Below, piece after piece: positions 41,746 to 47,957 of a DNA stretch of 48,274 nt. Position 1 is the stretch's first letter. Each line of letters starts with the position of its first letter. A program made the translations under genes and the position numbers. The stretch is taken from positions 1 to 48,274 of the forward strand of contig CACYKF010000017.1 of the NCBI GenBank assembly GCA_902774905.1, given 5' to 3'. The stretch comes from an uncultured bacterium. Its GTDB lineage: Bacteria; Cyanobacteriota; Vampirovibrionia; Gastranaerophilales; Gastranaerophilaceae. Under the pieces are notes generated by a model. It worked only from the letters and a program-made list of their open reading frames with translations, ran no database searches and was not told the origin of the DNA.

Positions 41746-41754
41746 TGCTATAAT
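41746..41754 (+). promoter_or_regulatory. Extended -10 promoter of the secreted protein gene at 41820
   Basis: TGCTATAAT: a TG one base before a perfect TATAAT. No clear -35. The start near 41761 leaves a leader of about 60 nt with an AAGGTGG ribosome site. Confidence 0.5.
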
Positions 41755-41819
41755 TGTAGCAAAAAATTATTAAACATGCTATTTATAATATATAGTAAGG
41801 TCAGAAGGTGGGTAAATTT

Positions 41820-42194
41820 ATGAAAAAATTTTTACTTTTTTTATTTATCTTTTTATTTACAACAACGGCTGCAAATGCCGGAACGGCTTATGTTCGATAC
41901 AATAATGCCGGTTCACCGATGACCGTCACAAGAGGATATAGCAGACCTTTAAGAATTTCGGAAGTAAACCAATACAATTATGCACGCAGAGCAAGACCAT
42001 CAATGCCATCTCGTCCTGCAATGCCATACGGATACAGAACAAGACACGCTCATATTCCGCGGGCTCTGACAAATTATAATTTTCCTGCACCCGTTCAATC
42101 CGCAACGGTTCCGCAATCTCGACTTGATAAAAATTTCAATGCGGTTATTCCGACAAAAAGTTATACAATGAACGGAGTAACATACTATAACTAA
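41820..42194 (+). CDS. Small secreted basic protein of unknown function
   Basis: 124 residues from the ATG at 41820, preceded by AAGGTGG (a GTG 12 nt upstream is in frame but lies on the ribosome site). A Sec signal peptide (MKKFLLFLFIFLFTTTAANA) is probably cut after Ala20. The mature part is rich in Arg, Pro, Tyr and Asn (RPSMPSRPAMPYGYRTRHAHIPR), with no Cys and no known motif. The low complexity suggests an extended cell-surface or envelope protein. A terminator follows at 42224. Confidence 0.7.
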   Translation: MKKFLLFLFIFLFTTTAANAGTAYVRYNNAGSPMTVTRGYSRPLRISEVNQYNYARRARPSMPSRPAMPYGYRTRHAHIPRALTNYNFPAPVQSATVPQSRLDKNFNAVIPTKSYTMNGVTYYN

Positions 42195-42223
42195 AGTTTA
42201 AAAAATACAAAAGTTTCATAACA

Positions 42224-42251
42224 AAAGCAGTCTTCGACTGAAGACTGCTTT
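42224..42251. terminator. Bidirectional terminator
   Basis: Perfect 12-bp stem AAAGCAGTCTTC / GAAGACTGCTTT with a 4-nt loop between the convergent genes at 41820 and 42283. Confidence 0.85.
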
Positions 42252-42282
42252 AAATTTGGGGGTTGCGAATATATTTATAAAC

Positions 42283-42417
42283 TTAAAATGCTAAAAACAA
42301 CACCGTAAACATACAACCCAAAGAAACAGCACTAAATAAAAACCAAGTGTGCATAACAGGGTGCTGATAAGACCAAATTTCTTTGATAGTTGCGGTTGCG
42401 TTGGTAATTGTTCTCAT
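42283..42417 (-). CDS. Small single-pass membrane protein (44 residues)
   Basis: Starts MRTITNATATIKEIWSYQHP and then has one hydrophobic helix (WFLFSAVSLGCMFTVLFLAF) to the C-terminus. The ATG has AGAGAG 8-9 nt upstream, and the gene ends just before a bidirectional terminator, which supports it. A TATATA at 42484-42489 may be its -10, leaving a leader that holds the ATTGC/GCAAT repeat at 42442-42474. No family is recognised. The layout is like the 37-residue protein at 23045. Confidence 0.6.
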   Translation of the reverse strand: MRTITNATATIKEIWSYQHPVMHTWFLFSAVSLGCMFTVLFLAF

Positions 42418-42441
42418 ATTTTATTCTCTCTTTCTAAAAAA

Positions 42442-42474
42442 TGACATTGCGAGGCAAAGCCCGAAGCAATCCAT
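42442..42474. repeat. ATTGCGA...GCAATCC hairpin repeat
   Basis: ATTGC...GGC-AAA-GCC...GCAAT nested hairpin, in the probable leader of the gene at 42417. A related but rearranged copy is at 48061-48133 (GTCATTGCGAACGAAG ... GACAATCCAG). Confidence 0.65.
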
Positions 42475-42531
42475 AAAACTCTTTATATAACTATTTTGCA
42501 TTTTTAGAAAAAAAGGTCATCACCTATTTGG

Positions 42532-42560
42532 TTGATTATTTAATTATTTTTTATTATTAT
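42532..42560 (+). promoter_or_regulatory. Leaderless-type promoter of the U32 peptidase gene
   Basis: TTGATT (42532-42537), 17-nt spacer, TATTAT (42555-42560), then exactly 6 nt (TAAGTC) to the ATG at 42567. Confidence 0.65.
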
Positions 42561-42566
42561 TAAGTC

Positions 42567-43880
42567 ATGAAAAAGGTAGAATTACTTTTGCCTGCGGGCA
42601 ATTTGGAAAAGTTGGAATATGCCGTAAATTACGGGGCAGATGCGGTTTATTTGGGGGTTGTGGATTTCAGCCTCAGAGCAATGAGAAAAGGCGAACTCAT
42701 AACCTTTGATAACCTCAAAACTGCAATAGATTTGGCACATAAATACGGTAAAAAAGCGTATATGACGCTTAATATTTTTGCGTTTAACAAAGATATCAAA
42801 CATCTTGAAGAATGTATTGAAATAATTAAAGATGCAAATCCTGATGCGATTTTATTCAGCGATTTCGGAATAATGAATTTGTTAAAAAAATACATGCCTG
42901 ATACTCCTTTACATGTGAGCACACAGACAAATATTTTAAACTATGAATCCGTAAAATTTTGGCAGGATATGGGTGCCACAAGAGTTGTACTTGCAAGAGA
43001 ACTTTCAATTCCTGAAATTGCGGAAATTAAAAACAAAGTTCCCGATATGGAAATTGAATGTTTTATTCATGGTGCGCAATGCGTTTCTTATTCGGGCAGA
43101 TGTTTGTTAAGCGACTATTTTACAAAAGGCGAAAGAATTTCAAATCAGGGAAACTGCTGTCAGCCATGCAGATGGAGTTACAAACTTGTTGAAGAAACAA
43201 GACCGAATGAATATTATGAAATAAATGAAGATGCACACGGCACACATATTTTAAGCCCTAATGATTTATGCCTTGTTCACCATTTAAAAGAAATGATTGA
43301 TGCGGGAGTTGATTCATTCAAGGTTGAGGGCAGGACAAAGAGTCTTTATTATGTTTCAGCGGTTGCAAAAACCTACAGACAAGCAATAGATGAACTTTAC
43401 CAAAACCCTGATGCCGATATGGAAAAATACTTTTATGAACTCAAAAAAGTCGGCAACCGAGGTTATACAACAGGTTTTGCACTTGGCAACGGTTCGGGCG
43501 GTTACAGTTACAACCTGTCAAAAGGACTTGCCGGTGCAGACTTCTTGTTCGAATTTCACGGTAAAGAAAAAGAAAGGAATTTTTGTCATTCTGAATTTAT
43601 TTCAGAATCTCCAAAAATTCCTGATAATGAGATCCTGAAACAAGTTCAGGATGACAGTTCTTTATATTTCGTAAAAATAAAAAATAAAATTTTACCAAAT
43701 GATGAAGTGGAAATTATCACTCCAACAGAGCAATTTGTTACAAAAATTCTTGGAATATATGACGAAAACGGTCTTGAACTCGATGTTGGCAATACAAATG
43801 CAGAAGTGTATATAAAATTTGAAAAGGAACCGCAAAATTACAAATATGCAATGGCAAGAACTGTCGGTATTAAGGAATAA
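42567..43880 (+). CDS. trhP: Peptidase U32 family protein, probable tRNA hydroxylation protein P
   Basis: 437 residues. The U32 signature is complete: ECFIHGAQCVSYSGRCLLSDY, then NCCQPCRWSY with the Cys set of this family. The N-terminal (LLLPAGNLEKLEYAVNYGADAVYLG) is the usual TIM-barrel start. Close relatives (YegQ/TrhP) hydroxylate U34 of tRNA; others are collagenase-like. Nucleotides 43585-43657 are a GTCATTC repeat read in frame, giving about 24 non-family residues (CHSEFISESPKIPDNEIL...) between the barrel and the C-terminal beta domain (NDEVEIITPTEQF). No ribosome site; TATTAT is 6 nt before the ATG. YqeG follows 3 nt later. Confidence 0.87.
   Translation: MKKVELLLPAGNLEKLEYAVNYGADAVYLGVVDFSLRAMRKGELITFDNLKTAIDLAHKYGKKAYMTLNIFAFNKDIKHLEECIEIIKDANPDAILFSDFGIMNLLKKYMPDTPLHVSTQTNILNYESVKFWQDMGATRVVLARELSIPEIAEIKNKVPDMEIECFIHGAQCVSYSGRCLLSDYFTKGERISNQGNCCQPCRWSYKLVEETRPNEYYEINEDAHGTHILSPNDLCLVHHLKEMIDAGVDSFKVEGRTKSLYYVSAVAKTYRQAIDELYQNPDADMEKYFYELKKVGNRGYTTGFALGNGSGGYSYNLSKGLAGADFLFEFHGKEKERNFCHSEFISESPKIPDNEILKQVQDDSSLYFVKIKNKILPNDEVEIITPTEQFVTKILGIYDENGLELDVGNTNAEVYIKFEKEPQNYKYAMARTVGIKE
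43585..43657. repeat. GTCATTC element inside the U32 peptidase gene
   Basis: GTCATTCTGAATTTATTTCA at the left and GATCCTGAAACAAGTTCAGG then ATGACAG at the right, the same ends as the intergenic copy at 40033 with a shorter middle. No stop occurs in the used frame. Confidence 0.85.
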
Positions 43881-43883
43881 GAT

Positions 43884-44363
43884 ATGTTTATAAAACCTGA
43901 TTACAATTTAAAAAATATTTATGAAATTGACTTAGACGAACTGCAAAAGCAGGGAATTAAGGCTATGCTATTTGATTTGGATTCAACTCTTATGGAATCA
44001 AAATCAGGGACTTATACCGACGAAACATATAGTTTTATCCGCAGCGTTCAGGAAAAATTCTTTATAGCGGTAGTTTCAAATAATACAAACAAAAAATATA
44101 TGGAAAAAGTAAAAAAGGTAACAGATTTCCCTATACTTTTTGAAGCCTGCAAACCAAGAACCGGAGTAGTGAGGAAATTTTTATCGGAGCATAACATTGA
44201 GCCAAAAGACTGCGTGCTTGTGGGTGACAGACCTTTAACAGATATTTTGTGCGGAAAATTTTTAGGTTGCAAAACTATTCTTGTAGATTCAATTACCGCA
44301 GATAAAGAGAACAAAATTGTCCGCTTTGTCAGGGCTTTAGAGAGATTGAGCATTAAGAAATAA
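43884..44363 (+). CDS. YqeG family HAD-type phosphatase
   Basis: 159 residues, HAD-IIIA. The nucleophile motif DLDST is at 31-35 (FDLDSTLM), motif II in AVVSNNTN, the Lys in FEACKPRTGVV, and motif III in VLVGDRPLTDILCGKFLG. Some family members dephosphorylate phosphatidylglycerophosphate; the substrate here is not known. The gene is coupled to trhP, 3 nt apart, with AAGGAATAAG as ribosome site. Its TAA directly abuts the stop of the convergent gene, with no terminator between. Confidence 0.87.
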   Translation: MFIKPDYNLKNIYEIDLDELQKQGIKAMLFDLDSTLMESKSGTYTDETYSFIRSVQEKFFIAVVSNNTNKKYMEKVKKVTDFPILFEACKPRTGVVRKFLSEHNIEPKDCVLVGDRPLTDILCGKFLGCKTILVDSITADKENKIVRFVRALERLSIKK

Positions 44364-45353
44364 TTATTGCTTTTTTATCTCATCAATCACCAAATTTGGA
44401 GTAAGAGCAATCATACACTTTGGTGTTTGATTTTTACATCCCTTTTTTACACCTGTCTGAATACAACACGGACAACAGGGGAAATTTTTTGTCAATATTT
44501 TACATTTGTCACTTCGTGGAGTCCACCTTTTTAGTGATGTTGCACCATTTAATAAAATTGACGGGATATCAAGTGCAGCAGCCGCATGGATTAAACCAGA
44601 ATCAATGCCTATAAATAAATCGACATTTTTAATAAATGCAAAAGATTCTGTAACCGATAATTTTCCACACAAGTTCACCGGTTTTATTTTTAATTCCGAA
44701 AGTTTTTTATTAAGATTTTCATACAATTCATAATCTTTATTTCCACCTGCATAATAGACCTGACAATTTTTTACATTTGACAAATATGTAATCACTTCAA
44801 CCCAATAATCGTCTATCCAATTTTTTTGACTAAATCTGCTGTATGCCTGAATAACAACTTTTTTACAATTTATATCATTTAATTCACTTTTAATCTTTTC
44901 ATCATCATCGTTTTTCAGCCAAAGTTCGGTTTTATCAGACATCGGATTGAAACCTGAAATTTTCAGCAAATCAAGATAACAATCAATTTCATTTTTATCT
45001 TCTTTATATGGTGTAGTTTTTGTTAAAAATTTGTTTCTTAAAATTCCAAAGCCAATCCTGTTTTTCACTCCGGCAAGAAATGCGGTCAAGGTTAAAAAAC
45101 TGTCATTTTTCAGAAAATATATTGTGTCATAATTTTTAAATATATTTATATAGTATAAAATATCTTTCCATTTTCTTTTTATATCAACTATATTATTAAT
45201 ATACGGACAATTTTTGATTACTTCTTTGGCTATTTTATCTGCAAGAAAATCAATTTGTGAATCAGGCAGATTAGAACGCAACTCCCTCAAAAAAGCACTT
45301 GCAAATATCGTATCACCTATAGTTCCATACCTGACAACTAAAATCTTTCTCAT
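44364..45353 (-). CDS. Glycosyltransferase family 9 (heptosyltransferase-like)
   Basis: 329 residues from the ATG at 45353. The start RKILVVRYGTIGDTIFASAFLREL is the GT9 N-terminal signature, with the conserved Gly-Asp. The donor-side block is LSVTESFAFIKNVDLFIGIDSGLIHAAAALDIPSILL. GT9 enzymes add heptose or other sugars to lipopolysaccharide cores. A Cys-rich C-terminus (CCPCCIQTGVKKGCKNQTPKC) is seen in some family members. The upstream frame could add 19 residues, but TTGAAA-17-TATTAT lies just 6 nt before this ATG, which rules that start out on the main transcript. A leaderless mRNA is predicted. Confidence 0.87.
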   Translation of the reverse strand: MRKILVVRYGTIGDTIFASAFLRELRSNLPDSQIDFLADKIAKEVIKNCPYINNIVDIKRKWKDILYYINIFKNYDTIYFLKNDSFLTLTAFLAGVKNRIGFGILRNKFLTKTTPYKEDKNEIDCYLDLLKISGFNPMSDKTELWLKNDDDEKIKSELNDINCKKVVIQAYSRFSQKNWIDDYWVEVITYLSNVKNCQVYYAGGNKDYELYENLNKKLSELKIKPVNLCGKLSVTESFAFIKNVDLFIGIDSGLIHAAAALDIPSILLNGATSLKRWTPRSDKCKILTKNFPCCPCCIQTGVKKGCKNQTPKCMIALTPNLVIDEIKKQ

Positions 45354-45359
45354 AAAAAA

Positions 45360-45388
45360 ATAATACAATTTACTAAAAATTATTTCAA
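45360..45388 (-). promoter_or_regulatory. Leaderless-type promoter of the GT9 gene
   Basis: Minus strand TTGAAA (45383-45388), 17-nt spacer, TATTAT (45360-45365), then 6 T's to the ATG at 45353. Its -35 lies 8 nt from the -35 of the divergent promoter. Confidence 0.7.
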
Positions 45389-45396
45389 CCGTAAAC

Positions 45397-45425
45397 TTGA
45401 TTAAAAACAAAAAGAAATATATAAT
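45397..45425 (+). promoter_or_regulatory. Promoter of the membrane-anchored protein gene at 45445
   Basis: TTGATT (45397-45402), 17-nt spacer, perfect TATAAT (45420-45425). The start near 45432 leaves a leader of about 13 nt containing AAAGGAG only in part, so the true start may lie slightly further upstream. Confidence 0.6.
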
Positions 45426-45444
45426 CCTTTTAAAAGGAGAAAAA

Positions 45445-46035
45445 ATGATTATTAATTATAAAAGAAACGGGATTGCAAATTCAAAAGCCCCGTTACTGAT
45501 TACAATAGCGGTAGTTCTGTTTATTGCACTTTTTTTGGGTGCGGTAAATCATTATAAAAACAAAACATTAAACCTTGCGTATGAAAATAACATAATAAGA
45601 TTACAGGATGCAATTACCGCAATGGATGCAACCTGGTCAGATTATTTTCATTCTCCGCTGTTTTCTGAAAAAAAACTGACTGATTACTCTCTAAGACCCG
45701 GAAAATTTTTACAGGAAATTGTCGGTGTATCACAATATTGCGGGAATTCTAACGGCGATTGCTTTGCAAAAAAATATAAATACGAAAACGGGCAGCCATA
45801 TACTCCAAAATTTGAAGGTGCTTGCGCAAAACTCAAAAACGGCCCGTCAATTTGTATGCTCCCGCAGATTAAAGATGAAAACATCAAAGGCATTATTGAT
45901 GTAACGGGAACTGACGGCCCTAATGTTTACGGCAAAGATTTAAGGACATTTGAAATTAAAGCAAGAATAAGAAACTACTCCCCTGAAGACGATGAAAATG
46001 TTCAGTCTGTAAATGTTGTAAATGGGCCTTACTAA
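45445..46035 (+). CDS. Membrane-anchored extracytoplasmic protein of unknown function
   Basis: 196 residues from the ATG at 45445, with AAAAGGAG 5 nt upstream. A basic start (MIINYKRNGIANSK) is followed by one membrane helix (APLLITIAVVLFIALFLGAV) at about 15-35, leaving an extracytoplasmic domain. Four Cys (CGNSNGDC, CAKLKNGPSIC) may form two disulphides. The N-terminus looks like a pilin's, but it lacks the G-F-x-L-x-E cleavage site, so I do not call it a pilin. The TAA overlaps the stop of the convergent gene by two bases. Confidence 0.7.
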   Translation: MIINYKRNGIANSKAPLLITIAVVLFIALFLGAVNHYKNKTLNLAYENNIIRLQDAITAMDATWSDYFHSPLFSEKKLTDYSLRPGKFLQEIVGVSQYCGNSNGDCFAKKYKYENGQPYTPKFEGACAKLKNGPSICMLPQIKDENIKGIIDVTGTDGPNVYGKDLRTFEIKARIRNYSPEDDENVQSVNVVNGPY

Positions 46036-46490
46036 CCTCTTTTTATATATTTTGAACCGTTGTTTTTAAACTTCGAACGAGAAGAAATATCAGAATTTAA
46101 ACCGATTTTTCTCGGTATAAATTCTTTATGTTTAAATTTTTCCTGTAAGGGTATTTCTTCCGATATTTTAGGGGTAATAGATTTTTCCATAAACTCTTTT
46201 ACTTCGTCTGCCAACATCTTATCTTTTACGGATTTTATAGCATCATAAAGTATATAGAGGAAAAATACATTGGGCTCTTTTTCTTTGTCCCTGTATTTAA
46301 TTCCGACTGCAACTTTATCCCCTGCTTTTTTGCTTTTTACATAAATATCAAACGGCTTATCTTCTATTAATTTTGATATTCTTTCATGAGCATAACCTTT
46401 AAATTTTTCAATTTCGGGCGTCATAAAATCAGGATAAATAATTTTACCCGTAAAATTTTTATCATAAGAATTAACCCCGAAAACCTGCAT
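46032..46490 (-). CDS. Unknown small protein with an N-terminal F-x-G tag
   Basis: 152 residues from the ATG at 46490; GGAG lies 7 nt upstream and the upstream gene's TGA is 2 nt before it. FTG is at 13-15 (MQVFGVNSYDKNFTG). The middle has alternating beta and charged segments (KPFDIYVKSKKAGDKVAVGIKYRD) and helices; the C-terminus is basic. No known motif. It is the last of three tagged genes after the radical SAM gene. Confidence 0.65.
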   Translation of the reverse strand: MQVFGVNSYDKNFTGKIIYPDFMTPEIEKFKGYAHERISKLIEDKPFDIYVKSKKAGDKVAVGIKYRDKEKEPNVFFLYILYDAIKSVKDKMLADEVKEFMEKSITPKISEEIPLQEKFKHKEFIPRKIGLNSDISSRSKFKNNGSKYIKRG

Positions 46491-46492
46491 TA

Positions 46493-46891
46493 TCAACTCC
46501 GAACTATATCATACAATACATTATTTAAAAAATCGAAAAATTTTTGTTTGAAAGTTCTGTTCTTTTTATATTCAGAATAAATATAATCGTCTTTTGCTTT
46601 TTTGTAATCTTTTACGGTCTTTTCAGATGCTTTTAAATATTCACTGTGTCTTGCAGTTACAGGTAAAAAATTTGTAACCTGAATATTTGATTCTGATAAT
46701 GTTGTCGCCGTAATACTAATATCGTTATTAGAGTAATCCTGCTTAAAAAATAAATCAAAATTTTCTTTTTTTATTAGAGCAAGAATATTTGATTTTTCTT
46801 TTTCAAGACATTGAACAGGTTTTTTACTCAATTTATTTACAACAAAAAGCCCACCGTTAAAACTTTGCACAGAAACATTATGAGTTTTCAT
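46493..46891 (-). CDS. Unknown small protein with an N-terminal F-x-G tag
   Basis: 132 residues. FNG is at 11-13 (MKTHNVSVQSFNGG), followed by LFVVNKLSKKPVQCLEKEKSNILALIKKENFDLFFKQD. The middle (DISITATTLSESNIQVTNFLPVT) is beta-rich and the end is basic and helical. The ATG directly abuts the TAA of the upstream gene, so translation is coupled. Resembles its neighbours in size, tag and beta-then-helix order, but I see no clear sequence identity. Confidence 0.65.
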   Translation of the reverse strand: MKTHNVSVQSFNGGLFVVNKLSKKPVQCLEKEKSNILALIKKENFDLFFKQDYSNNDISITATTLSESNIQVTNFLPVTARHSEYLKASEKTVKDYKKAKDDYIYSEYKKNRTFKQKFFDFLNNVLYDIVRS

Positions 46892-47314
46892 TTATTTTTC
46901 CTTGTTTAATATTTTCCCGATTTTATTTTTCAGTTTAGCCCAAAAACTGTCTAATTCGCCATTTACAGCCCTATTATATAAATCCGAATCCATATGCGCT
47001 CTTATAACTTTATCTGCAGTCTTTAGCCAATCATTTGGATTCAAACTATCAGTATAAGCACTTGCAGTAGATCTGGTTATCGGTTTTACTTGAGTATGCA
47101 TTATTACATATTTCGGCTCTTTACTGTAATCACCCGCTATATATTTGGAAGAAATACTGCCGTCGATATGAAGAATAAGATAATCTTTGTCCTCAACTTT
47201 TTTAATTAACATATCTTTTAAGCCATTAAAAACTTTTTCCTGAGATTTACTTAATCCGATTGCCGTAACAGAACCTTGAAAATTTTGCGGACAATTAATA
47301 CGCTGAATCTGCAT
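46892..47314 (-). CDS. Unknown small protein with an N-terminal F-x-G tag
   Basis: 140 residues. FQG is at 12-14 (MQIQRINCPQNFQG). A helix with repeated Lys (KVFNGLKDMLIKKVEDKDY) is followed by strands (LILHIDGSISSKYIAG, PKYVIMHTQV) and a basic helical end (FWAKLKNKIGKILNKEK). No known family. AAGGAG, which overlaps the end of the radical SAM gene, precedes the ATG, so the two share a transcript. Confidence 0.65.
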   Translation of the reverse strand: MQIQRINCPQNFQGSVTAIGLSKSQEKVFNGLKDMLIKKVEDKDYLILHIDGSISSKYIAGDYSKEPKYVIMHTQVKPITRSTASAYTDSLNPNDWLKTADKVIRAHMDSDLYNRAVNGELDSFWAKLKNKIGKILNKEK

Positions 47315-47324
47315 AATTTACTCC

Positions 47325-47957
47325 TTAATATCCGTTTTTAATCCATTCACGCACTCTAAATTTTGCACCCAAATCTGTTGCAATCTGTTCGCATTTATTT
47401 AGGTTAAGATGTCTGCCTTTATACCCTTCAACAACACTTGCGACAGTTTCAAAACCATTGTCAGAACAGGATTTTATAAACTTTTTAACCTCATCATAAG
47501 CACCTTCAAAAACAGGCTTGGATAATTCGTCATATTCTGATGATGATTCCCCGTTAAGACTTACTGAAATTGTGTCTATCAGGCCTTTTAATTCCGGCAC
47601 AATATCTCTTTTATAAACATAGTTTGCGTGACCGTTTGTGTTAATTCTGATTTTTGTCTGAGGATATTTTTCTTTAATATACTTTGCAACCCCTTTCAAA
47701 ACATCAAGTTTTAATAACGGTTCACCATATCCGCAAAAAATGACTTCACTGTTGTCATTGTCAGGCTTTTGCCGAAGTATTTTCTCATATTGTTCAACGA
47801 CATCATTTACTCCGGAGTTTTCATCATCAAGCCAAAGTGTCTGACCTTTTACATCATCTTTATCTTTACGCAGACAAAAAATACAGTCATTTGTGCATTT
47901 GTTTGTAAGATTTATATAAATTTTTCCGTCTAATTCGTAAACTAATACATTTGCCAT
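47325..47957 (-). CDS. Radical SAM protein, TatD-associated type
   Basis: 210 residues from the ATG at 47957, with AAAGGG 8 nt upstream; longer in-frame starts add a hydrophobic leader that the family lacks. The iron-sulphur motif CxxxCxxC is at Cys21, Cys25 and Cys28 (NKCTNDCIFC), followed by the SAM-binding GYGEP block and RINTNGHANYV. The compact size and pattern fit the TIGR04038 family often found next to TatD nuclease genes, whose reaction is unknown. No tatD is in the window. Here the gene heads a transcript with three tagged small proteins. A TGCTAATAT extended -10 lies at 47977-47985. Confidence 0.82.
   Translation of the reverse strand: MANVLVYELDGKIYINLTNKCTNDCIFCLRKDKDDVKGQTLWLDDENSGVNDVVEQYEKILRQKPDNDNSEVIFCGYGEPLLKLDVLKGVAKYIKEKYPQTKIRINTNGHANYVYKRDIVPELKGLIDTISVSLNGESSSEYDELSKPVFEGAYDEVKKFIKSCSDNGFETVASVVEGYKGRHLNLNKCEQIATDLGAKFRVREWIKNGY

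Noticed and set aside
45445..46035. Second type IV pilin
   Set aside because: It has a pilin-like N-terminal helix but no G-F-x-L-x-E cleavage motif.
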